From: Streptomyces yatensis
GTDB lineage: Bacteria; Actinomycetota; Actinomycetes; Streptomycetales; Streptomycetaceae
Direction of reading: 5' to 3'
Assembly (NCBI RefSeq): GCF_018069625.1
Contig: NZ_CP072941.1
Location: forward strand, 8,928,001 to 8,992,000
DNA: 64,000 nucleotides
Position numbers and translations under genes: made by a program. Of the stretch, positions 43,606 through 52,600 are shown in pieces. Below the pieces are notes generated by a model. It was given only the letters and a program-made list of their open reading frames with translations. It was not told the DNA's origin and did not search any database. Within the stretch, counting starts at the first letter, position 1; each line of letters starts with the position of its first letter.

Positions 43606-46600
43606 ATGTACGAGCTGTCCCGGATCCGCCTCTACTCCATCGGGCCGGCCGGTGCGCGTTACGCCGACACCGTGCTGGACCTGCGCGGAGTCGGCGAGCC
43701 GGTGCCCAGCCCCGCGCCCACCCAGGCGGAGTTCTTCGAGGAGGAGCCGGTCGGCCCGCCGCGCCGCCCCGCCCCCGCCGGTGTGCTCTTCCTGGAGAAC
43801 GGCGGCGGCAAGTCCGTCCTGCTCAAGCTGATCTTCTCGGTGATGCTGCCCGGCCACCGCAACACCCTGGGCGGAGCCAGCTCCGGTGTGCTGCGCAAGT
43901 TCCTGCTCGCCGACGACTGCGGACATGTCGCGCTGGAATGGCAGCACACCGTCACCGGTGAGACCGTCGTCGTCGGCAAGGTCAGCGAATGGCGCGGCCG
44001 TCAGGTCTCCAACGACCCGCGGAAGTTCGCCGAGGCGTGGTACTCCTTCCGGCCCGGCCCCGGAATGAGCCTGGACTCGCTTCCGGTCGCCGAGTCCGCG
44101 GCGGTGCGGCCCGCCGTCGAGGGCGCCTCCACCGCACGCGGCCGCCGCCGCACCATGAAGGGCTTCCGTGACGCCCTTACGGAGGCCGGCAAGGCGTATC
44201 CGCATCTCGACGTGGTCTGGGTGGAGATCCACGAGCGCTGGAACGAACACCTCGGCGAACTCGGCCTCGACCCCGAACTCTTCCGCTACCAGCGGGAGAT
44301 GAACGCCGACGAGGGCGAGGCCGCCGGGCTCTTCGCGGTCAAGAACGACTCCGACTTCACCGACCTGCTGCTGCGCGCCGTCACCGACACCCGCGACACC
44401 GACGGGCTCGCCGACCTCGTCCACGGCTTCGCCCACAAGCTCGGCCGCCGCGCCGAGCTGACCGCCGAGCGCGACTTCACCGCCGGTTCGCTCGATCTGC
44501 TCCAGCGCATCGCGGAGGCCGCGGAGCGGCGTGAGCAGGCCCGCGGTGTGCACGCGGGCGCCGAGCGCCGCACCCGTACGCTCGCCCGGCGGCTGTCCGC
44601 ACGCGGCGCGGAGGAGCGGGCGCGCGCCGCCGAGCTCGCCGAGCGGGTCGGCTCCGCCGCCCAGGCCGTCACCGATGCCGAGTCAGCCCGCAGCCGCAGC
44701 GACCTCGTCGCCGCCGAACTCGCCTACCGCCACGCCTCCTTGGCCCTCGCCGCCGCCGAGAAGGGCGCCGCCGCGCAGCGCCGCGAGCTCAACGACGCCC
44801 GCACCCTGCACTCCGCCTGGCAGGCCGCCGAGACGGTGCTGCGCCACCGCGCCGCCGCCGACCGCTCCGCGCGCGTGGCCGCCGCCATCCGCGAGGCCGA
44901 GCGGGACGCCGCCCCCGCGCTCGCCGCCCGCGCCAAGGCCGCCGGCGACCTCGTCCGCGCCCTGCACGCGGCGGCGGCGGACGGAGAGCGGGTCGCGGGC
45001 GAGGAGGAGGAGCGCTCCGCCGCCCTCCAGGAGGCCGGCGAGGCCGCCCACCGCGACGCCACCTCCGCCGCCACGGCGGCCCAGCGCGCCCGCAGCGACG
45101 CCGAGCATCTGCGCCAGCGGCTCGCCGAGGTCGAGCAGGAGACCGCCGAGGCCGTCCGCGCCGGCTGGCTCGACGACTCCGCCCCCGACGCCGACCCGGC
45201 CCGCGCCGCCCTCGCCGCGAGCGACGCCGAGAAGACCACGGTCGCCGCCTTCGACGAGGCCCGCGAGGCCGCCCGGCGCACCGCCGACCACGCGAAGACG
45301 GCCGCCGCCGAGGAGGCCCGCGCCGACCTGGCCGCGGCGCGAGCGGCGGACGCGGCGCGGGCCGCGGAGTCCGCGTACGACGCGGAGCGGAGCGCCGCGG
45401 AGGCGCTGGGCGCGGAACAGCGCCTGATCGAACTGCTGGGCCTGCCGCAGCCCTCCGCCGCCGTCCCCGCCCCGCGCGCCGCCGCCCGCCCCTCGGCGGC
45501 GGACGCGCGCGCGGCGCGCGGGGTGACGGTGCGCGTTCCGGACGCGGGCGCCGTGGGCCGGCGGGGCACCCGCGCCCTGCCGACCGACTCCGACCGGGCC
45601 GGGTGGATCACGGTCCGTGTGGACGAGGAGGACGCGGACGACATCGGCCTGTCCCAACTCCCGGCCGCCTTCCGCGCCTCCACCCCCACGATCCCCCAGG
45701 ACGCCGAGCCCGCGCCCCCCGACCACGCCTACGCCTACGCCTTCGAGGAGCCATTCCCCGACACTCGCGAACACCTCCCGGGCGAGGAGGGCAACGCGCC
45801 GGGTGCCGACCCGGCGCACGCGACGGGCGAGCCGACCGCCATCCCGGGGAACGAGGACGCCGACCCCGGCTCGCCCGCGACCAGCCCGGCGGCCCCGTGG
45901 ACGGATGGTGTCGCGGGCGCGGAGGATGATGCCGCAGGCGTCGAGTACGGACAGCCGCACGTCGGCCCGGCGCACGAGGCGCGCCCGGGTGCGGGCGCGA
46001 AGGGCGCCCCCGCCTCCGCGGGCGACGGACTCCCGGGCGCAGGCCCACTGGGCGAGGCAGGCCCTGCCGAGCCCATCAGGAGCGATGCCGCCTCCGTCGG
46101 CGACCGGCGGGCGGATGCCTGGCCGGCGCGCGGAGATGACCTTTCCGGCCCGCGTACGCTCGGTGAGCCGCGCCATGCGGGCCAGATGGCGGCGCGTGCT
46201 GAGGAGTCGGTGGACGACTTCGCTTCCATCGGCGATTGGCGGGCGGATGCCGGAGCGGTGGATGAGGCGGAGGAGACGCGTTCCGCTCCGCAGGGAATGG
46301 CCCTTGGCGATGACGCGGAGGCGGGTCCGGGGGAGGCTCCTCGGCGTCGTCCGCTCGCGGCGGAGTCGCGGCGCGCGGGGCGGGTGACCGTGCGGATCGA
46401 CGAGGTCGGGGACGCCCTGCTGGGCGGCGGCCCGTGCCCGGACGGCCCGCGCGACGGCGCCCGGACCGTGGCGGCCGACTCCCGGCCGCCCGGGGAGGTG
46501 TCGGCTCGGGTCGGGGACGGCGACGAGGGCCGGGCCGAGTCGCGGGCTGCCGCCGATGCGGCCCATGGCGGCCGGGCAGAGGCTGATGCCGCCCGCGGCG

Positions 46601-49600
46601 GTCGGGTCGGGACGGAGGCTGCGGCCGATGCGGCCGATGGCGGTCGGGCCGGGACGGAGGCTTCCGCGGACGCCGCCCATGGCGGTCGGGGCGAGTCGGA
46701 GGCAGCCCATGGCGACGGTCGGGGCGAGTCGGAGGCTGCCACCGGCACTGCCGACGGCATCCACGCCGAACCCGACCCCGGCTCCTACGCCCCCGACGCC
46801 GACAGCGACACCGCCCCCACCGACGACTCCGATTGCTGGGCCCCCGAGCCCGGTGGCACACCCGGCCGGGGCCGCGGCGACCGCTCCCGCCCCGCCCCGC
46901 GGCCCCTCGCGGACGGGCCGCTGACCGCCGAGGAGCTGGACCGCAACGCCGAGGCGCTGCGTGAGCTCCTCGAGGAGAGCGTCGCCTCCGCCGAGCGCCA
47001 GCTCTTCGAGCTGCGGACCGCCGCCGCCGACGACGCGCGGATCCTGGGCGCGCTCGGTGACGGGGGCCTGCTGCCGCCCAGCCCCGATGTGCTGGCGGCC
47101 GTCGAATACCTCGGCGAGCACGGCATCCCCGCCCTCCCCGGCTGGCGTTACCTCGCCCAGGCCGTGGACCCCGTCGACCACGCCGCCGTCCTCGCGGCCC
47201 GCCCCGAGCTGGTGGACGGCGTCGTCATCACCGACCCCGACACCCACGCCCGCGCCCGCGCGGTGCTCGGCCAGGCGTCGCTGCTGCCGCGGTCCGCCGT
47301 GGCCGTCGGGACCTCCGCCGCGCTGCTCGCGCCGACGCCCGCCCCCGGCACCGAGGACAGCGGGGTCTTCCTCGTGCCGCCGAACCCGGCGATGCACGAC
47401 GAGCGCGCCGCCGACGACGAGCGGCGCGAGCTGCGGGCCCGCGCCACCGAGCGGGACGAGGAGATCAGGGCGCTCGCCGCCCGGCTGGCCGGAGACCGGG
47501 CGCTGTCCGCGCGGCTCGCCTCCTGGCGCACCGGCTGCCCGCCGGGGCGGCTCGCGGAGCTCGCGGCGGCGGCGGAGACCGGCCGGGAGACCGCCGACAG
47601 CGCGCAGCGCGAGCTGGTCGAGGCGCGTGCGGTACGGGCGGAGGCCGACGAGGCCGCCACCGAGGCCGCCCGCGTCCGGGACGAACGCCAGGAGGCGGCG
47701 CAGCGGGCCCGCCGGGTGGCGGACGCGCTGGCCGGTCTGGCCTACCGGCTGCGGGAGCGCGCCACCTGGCAGACCCGGCTGCGCGAACTGGCCGAGGAGG
47801 CCGCCGAGTACGAGGAGCGCGCCGCGGCCTGCGTGGACCGGGCCCGCTCCGCCGACGAGGACCGGCGCGCCGCCCAGCGCGCCGCCGACGACGCGCACCG
47901 TACCGCCCGCGCCCTGCGTGCCGAGCGCGCGGAGATCGCGGGCGCCCCCGACGACCTCGGCGAGGACACCGAGCCGCCCACCACCTCGCTGCCCGCGCTC
48001 CGCGAGGCGTACCGCGCCGCCTCCCAGGTCTACGAGAAGGTCGGCGTCGGCGCCGATCTGCGCGCCGAACAGGCCCGCGCCGAAAGCGACGAGAGCGCCG
48101 CCCTCGCCTCCCTCGACCGGCTCACCAACAAGGTCCGCACCCGCGCCGCCCAGCTCCTGGAGGGCACCGACGGCGCCGACGGACCCTCCCGGCAGGCCGC
48201 CGCCGCCCGCGCCGAATCGCTCGTCCAGATGCTGGAGAGCCGCGCGTCGACGGCGAGCGAGCAGCTCGGACGGCTGCGCGGCGAGGCCGAGCGGCTCGCC
48301 CCCGCCGACGGCGACGCCCACACCGAGCTGCCGGAGGAGACGGTCCCGGCCGACGCCGAGCAGGCGAAGGAGCTGCTGCGCACCGCCAACGGCGAACTGG
48401 CCGCCCGTACGGACGCCCTGGACACCGCCCGTACCGCCCACGCCGACCTGGTGCGCTCCCACCGCTCCGCCGAGGACGCGGCGGGCGGCTTCGACGAGAC
48501 CGCCGCCCTGCTGCGGGATCTGCTGCGCGAGGGCCCCGGCGCGGAGGACGACGGCGAGCGGCCCGAGCCGTACGCCGGCGATCTCGCCGAGGCCCGTCAG
48601 GCCGCCGCCGAGACCCGCCGCTCACTGCGCGGCTGCGCCGCCGATCTGTCGGGGGCCGAGTCGGCGGTGCGGGAGGCCGGCGATGTGCTCGTGCGGCACG
48701 CCAACTCCACCCGCTACGAGCAGGTGCGCACCCCCGCCCGCCAGCAGATCCGCGAGCTCCCCGCGGCCGCGCTGCCCGAGCACGCCGCCGCCTGGGCCGA
48801 CGCGTTCGCCCCCCGGCTGCGCGTGCTCACCGACGAGCTGGAGCAGCTGGAGCGCAACCGCGACTCCATCGTGGACCGGCTGCGCGGCCTGGTCGAGTCC
48901 TGCCTGGCCACCCTGCGCTCGGCGCAGCGGCTCTCCCGGCTCCCGGAGGGGCTCGGCGAGTGGTCGGGACAGGAGTTCCTGCGGATCCGCTTCGAGGATC
49001 CCGACCAGGCCACGCTCGCCGAGCGGCTCGGCGAGGTCATCGACGAGGCCACCCGCTCCGCCGTCCGCAAGAACTCCGATCTGCGGCGGGACGGCATGTC
49101 GCTGCTGCTGCGCGGCGTGCATGCCGCGCTCCAGCCGCGCGGAGTGGCCGTCGAGATCCTCAAACCGGACGCGGTGCTGCGGGCCGAGCGGGTGCCGGTG
49201 GGACAGATGGGCGATGTGTTCTCCGGCGGCCAGCTGCTGACCGCCGCCATCGCGCTGTACTGCACGATGGCGGCCCTGCGCAGCAACGACCGGGGCCGCG
49301 ACAAGCACCGCCACGCGGGCACCCTCTTCCTCGACAACCCCATCGGCCGCGCCAACGCCACCTATCTGCTGGAGCTTCAGCGTGCGGTCGCGGACGCGCT
49401 CGGGGTCCAGCTCCTCTATACGACGGGGCTGTTCGACACCACCGCGCTGGCCGAGTTCCCGCTGGTGATCCGGTTGCGCAATGACGCGGATCTGCGGGCC
49501 GGGCTGAAGTACATCAGCGTCGAGGAGCATCTGCGGCCGGGCCTGCCGGTCCGGGAGCCGGAGGAGGAGCAGCAGGTGCACGGCCAGATCACCGCGACAC

Positions 49601-49662
49601 GGATGTACCGCCGCCCCGAGGCGGACGCGGATGCGCCCGTCGAGGCGGCGGACCGGCCGTGA
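43606..49662 (+). CDS. Giant SMC-like ATPase (MukB/MksB/JetC-like)
   Basis: Protein of 2018 residues. The Walker A loop FLENGGGKSVLL has Lys69-Ser70. The ABC signature VFSGGQLLTAAIALY is at 1871-1885, Walker B GTLFLDNPIG has Asp1910 followed by Asn instead of the usual Glu, and the H-loop region is VQLLYTTGLFDTTALA. Two long Ala/Glu/Arg coiled coils (about 300-610 and 1130-1790) flank a roughly 490-residue acidic, disordered insert (about 612-1105). A small globular hinge-like domain with PALPGWRYLAQAVDPVDHA follows near 1165-1240. The ATG at 43606 is chosen over an open frame reaching 42628 that overlaps the MukE-like gene. It should load on DNA with its two partners for chromosome organisation or plasmid defence. 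Confidence 0.72.
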   Translation: MYELSRIRLYSIGPAGARYADTVLDLRGVGEPVPSPAPTQAEFFEEEPVGPPRRPAPAGVLFLENGGGKSVLLKLIFSVMLPGHRNTLGGASSGVLRKFLLADDCGHVALEWQHTVTGETVVVGKVSEWRGRQVSNDPRKFAEAWYSFRPGPGMSLDSLPVAESAAVRPAVEGASTARGRRRTMKGFRDALTEAGKAYPHLDVVWVEIHERWNEHLGELGLDPELFRYQREMNADEGEAAGLFAVKNDSDFTDLLLRAVTDTRDTDGLADLVHGFAHKLGRRAELTAERDFTAGSLDLLQRIAEAAERREQARGVHAGAERRTRTLARRLSARGAEERARAAELAERVGSAAQAVTDAESARSRSDLVAAELAYRHASLALAAAEKGAAAQRRELNDARTLHSAWQAAETVLRHRAAADRSARVAAAIREAERDAAPALAARAKAAGDLVRALHAAAADGERVAGEEEERSAALQEAGEAAHRDATSAATAAQRARSDAEHLRQRLAEVEQETAEAVRAGWLDDSAPDADPARAALAASDAEKTTVAAFDEAREAARRTADHAKTAAAEEARADLAAARAADAARAAESAYDAERSAAEALGAEQRLIELLGLPQPSAAVPAPRAAARPSAADARAARGVTVRVPDAGAVGRRGTRALPTDSDRAGWITVRVDEEDADDIGLSQLPAAFRASTPTIPQDAEPAPPDHAYAYAFEEPFPDTREHLPGEEGNAPGADPAHATGEPTAIPGNEDADPGSPATSPAAPWTDGVAGAEDDAAGVEYGQPHVGPAHEARPGAGAKGAPASAGDGLPGAGPLGEAGPAEPIRSDAASVGDRRADAWPARGDDLSGPRTLGEPRHAGQMAARAEESVDDFASIGDWRADAGAVDEAEETRSAPQGMALGDDAEAGPGEAPRRRPLAAESRRAGRVTVRIDEVGDALLGGGPCPDGPRDGARTVAADSRPPGEVSARVGDGDEGRAESRAAADAAHGGRAEADAARGGRVGTEAAADAADGGRAGTEASADAAHGGRGESEAAHGDGRGESEAATGTADGIHAEPDPGSYAPDADSDTAPTDDSDCWAPEPGGTPGRGRGDRSRPAPRPLADGPLTAEELDRNAEALRELLEESVASAERQLFELRTAAADDARILGALGDGGLLPPSPDVLAAVEYLGEHGIPALPGWRYLAQAVDPVDHAAVLAARPELVDGVVITDPDTHARARAVLGQASLLPRSAVAVGTSAALLAPTPAPGTEDSGVFLVPPNPAMHDERAADDERRELRARATERDEEIRALAARLAGDRALSARLASWRTGCPPGRLAELAAAAETGRETADSAQRELVEARAVRAEADEAATEAARVRDERQEAAQRARRVADALAGLAYRLRERATWQTRLRELAEEAAEYEERAAACVDRARSADEDRRAAQRAADDAHRTARALRAERAEIAGAPDDLGEDTEPPTTSLPALREAYRAASQVYEKVGVGADLRAEQARAESDESAALASLDRLTNKVRTRAAQLLEGTDGADGPSRQAAAARAESLVQMLESRASTASEQLGRLRGEAERLAPADGDAHTELPEETVPADAEQAKELLRTANGELAARTDALDTARTAHADLVRSHRSAEDAAGGFDETAALLRDLLREGPGAEDDGERPEPYAGDLAEARQAAAETRRSLRGCAADLSGAESAVREAGDVLVRHANSTRYEQVRTPARQQIRELPAAALPEHAAAWADAFAPRLRVLTDELEQLERNRDSIVDRLRGLVESCLATLRSAQRLSRLPEGLGEWSGQEFLRIRFEDPDQATLAERLGEVIDEATRSAVRKNSDLRRDGMSLLLRGVHAALQPRGVAVEILKPDAVLRAERVPVGQMGDVFSGGQLLTAAIALYCTMAALRSNDRGRDKHRHAGTLFLDNPIGRANATYLLELQRAVADALGVQLLYTTGLFDTTALAEFPLVIRLRNDADLRAGLKYISVEEHLRPGLPVREPEEEQQVHGQITATRMYRRPEADADAPVEAADRP
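45440..46920 (+). other. Disordered insert with repeated ITVRxDE motif in SMC-like ATPase
   Basis: Low-complexity Ala/Asp/Gly/Pro-rich coding segment. Motif copies are RGVTVRVPD (about 45517), AGWITVRVDEED (45598), AGRVTVRIDEVGD (46378) and PGEVSARVGDGDE (46490). A second repeat, DAAHGGR and variants, recurs between 46550 and 46720. Confidence 0.75.
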
Positions 49663-49674
49663 GCCCGGCGGGCT
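49662..49674. terminator. Tiny hairpin overlapping two convergent stop codons
   Basis: AGCCC-GGC-GGGCT spans the last base of the SMC-like TGA and the TAG of the convergent giant gene. The five-pair stem is weak, so termination here is uncertain; transcripts of the two genes may overlap. Confidence 0.3.
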
Positions 49675-52600
49675 ACCCCTGACCGGTGTTCACCGTCTGT
49701 GTGGTGGTCGCCGAGGAGGTCGCGAAGTTGACGTCGCCGTTGTAGTTGGCGGTGACGGTATGCGTCCCCTTCGGCAGCGGGTTGAACGTGGCGGTGGCCG
49801 TGCCGGACACGAGCGGCACGGTCTGCGGGCTGCGCCCGGTGATGGCGAGCGTGACCGTCCCGGTGGGCGTCCCCGCTCCGGGGGCGACGGGCGTCACGGT
49901 CGCGGTGACGGTCACCTGGTCACCCGTGGTCGAGGGGTTCGGGGACGAGGACACGGCCGTCGCGGTGGCGCTCTTGTTGACGGTCTGGGTGTCGGTGCCG
50001 CTGGAGGTGGCGAAGTTCTCGGTCCCGTTGTAGGTGGCCGTGATGGTGAACGGGCTCCCGGTGGTGGTCGTGTAGGTGTGGGTGACGGTCGCGATACCGC
50101 CGAACAGGATTCCCACGGCGGTGTTGGTGCCGTCACCGAACGAGAAGGTGACCGCCCCGACCGGGGTACCGGTCGGGGACGAGACCGTCGCCCTGATGGT
50201 CACCGACTGACCCACCACCGAGGGGTCCGGGGATGATGTCACCGTCGTGGCGGTCGTGATCTTGGCGTTGATGGTCTGGGTGTCGGTGCCGCTGGACGAG
50301 CTGAAGTTGGTGTCCCCGTTGTAGGCGGCCGTGATGGGGAAGGGGCTGCCGGTCTTGGTGGTGTAGGTGTGGGTGACGGTCGCGACGCCGCCGGAGAGGG
50401 TCGCGGTGCTGTTGTTCGTACCGTCGCCGAAGGAGAAGGTGACCGTCCCGGTCGGGGTTCCGGCACCGGGGGAGACGGATGCCACGGTGGCGGTGAGGGT
50501 CACGGACTGCCCGGTCGCCGAGGGGTCCGGCGCGGAGACCACGGCGGTGGTCGTGGCCGCCCGGCCCACGGTCTGGGTGTCGGTGCCGGTGGACGCCGTG
50601 TAGTTGGTGTCCCCGTTGTAGGTGGCGGTGACCGTGAAGGGGCTGCCGGTCCGGGTGGTGTAGGCATGGGTGGTGGTGGCCGTGCCACCGGACAGGGGCG
50701 CGGTGACGTTAGGAGTGCCGTCGCCGAAGGAGAAGGTGACCGTCCCGGTCGGGATCCCGGCGCCGGGCAGCAGGGACGCCACCGTGGCGGTCAGCGTCAC
50801 GGTCTGGCCGGTGACACTGGGGTCGGGCGAGGAGGCGACCGTCGTGGTGGTGGCCGCCCTGTTGACCGTCTGGGTGTCGGTGCCGGTGGATGTCGTAAAG
50901 CCGGTGTCCCCGTTGTAGGTGGCGGTGACGGCGTAGGGGCTGCCCGAAGTCCCCGCGTAGACGTGGGTCACGGTGGCCACGCCCCCGGCGAGCGGAGCCG
51001 TGGCGGCCGGGGTGCCGTCGCCGTAGGTGAAGGTGACGGTGCCGGTCGGGGTGCCCGAGCCGGGCCCGACCGCGGCGACGGTGGCGGTGAGGGTCACGCT
51101 CTGGCCGGCGACGGTGGGGTCGGGGGACGAGGTGACGGTCGTGGTGGTGGCCGCCCGGCCCACCGTCTGGGTGTCCGTTCCGGTCGACGAGGTGTAGTCG
51201 GCGTCGCCGTTGTAGGTGGCCCTGACCGCGTAGGGACTGCCGGCGGCGCTGGTGTACGCGTGGGTGGCGAGGGCCGTGCCACCGGACAGGGGCGCGGTGA
51301 CGTTCGGGGTGCCGTCGCCGAAGGAGAAGGTGACGGTGCCGGTGGGCGTCCCGGTGCCCGGGGCGAGCGCGGAGACCGTCGCGGTGAGGGTGACGGTCTG
51401 TCCGGTGACGCTGGGATCGGGGGAGGAGGTCACCGCCGTCGTGGTGGCCGCCCTGTTGACCGTCTGGACGTTGGTGCCGGTGGAGGCGGTGAAGTCGGCG
51501 TCCCCGTTGTAGGTGGCCGTGACGGCGTACGGGCCGCCGGCGGCACCCGCGAAGGAGTGGCTGACGGACGCGAGGCCGTCGGTGAGCGGCGCGGTGACGT
51601 TCGGGGTGCCGTCCCCGAAGGAGAAGGTGACGGTCCCGGTCGGCACCCCCGCCCCCGGGGCGATCGGCACCACCGTCGCCGTGAGGGTGGCGGGCTGACC
51701 GCTGACCGTGGGGTTCGGCGAGGAGACCACTGCAGTGGCGGTGGCCGCCTGGTTCACGGTCTGGGTGTCGCTGCCGGTGGACGCGGTGTAGCTGGTGTCA
51801 CCGGCGTAGGTCGCGGTCACCGTGAAGCCGGCGGCGCTCGCATAGGCGTGGTTGATCGTGGCCACCCCGCCGGTCAGCGACGCCGACGCGACCGGAGAGC
51901 CGTCGCCGAAGTCGAAGGTGACGGTGCCGGTGGGCACCCCCGCGCCCGGGGCGACGGGGGCCACGGCCGCGGTGAGGGCCACCGGCTGGCCGACCACGGA
52001 GGGATCCGGTGCGGAGGCCACCGTCGTGGTCGTGGCCGCCGGGGCGACCGTTTGGGTGTCCGTGCCCGCGGAGGTGCTGAAGTTGACGTCCCCGCTGTAG
52101 CCGGCGGTGACCGTGTAGGGGCTGCCCGCCGCGCTCGAGTAGGCGTGGACGACGGTCGCCACCCCGCCGGACAGCGTCGCCGTGGCGGTCGCCGAGCCGT
52201 CGCCGAAGTCGAAGGTGACGGTACCGGTGGGCACCCCGGCGCCGGGCGGCGTCGGTGCCACGGTCGCGGTGAAGGTCACCGGCAGGCCCGTCACCGAGGG
52301 GTCCGGCGAAGAGGTCACGGTGGTCGATGTGGTGGCGGCGCTCACCAGCACCGTATGGGTCCCGGTGACGGTGGACGGGGCGAAGTCGGGGTCTCCGCCG
52401 TAGGCGGCGGTGACCGTGAAGGGGCTGCCGACCGAGGTGGCATAGGCGTGGGTGGTGCTCGCCACCCCGCCGGCGACCGGTGCGGTGACGGTCGGTGTGC
52501 CGTCCCCGAAGTCGAAGGTGACGGTGCCGGTGGGGGAGCCCGCCCCCGGAGCCACCGCCGAGACCCGGGCGGTGAGGGTGACCACTTCACCCGCCACGGA

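Noticed and set aside
44683..48462. 1259-codon minus-strand frame inside the SMC-like gene
   Set aside because: Antisense shadow. The plus strand holds Walker A, signature and Walker B motifs in one frame.
41083..49662. Complete Wadjet defence system
   Set aside because: A JetD/MksG gene is absent and the first two proteins were assigned by layout only, so a Wadjet label would overstate the evidence.
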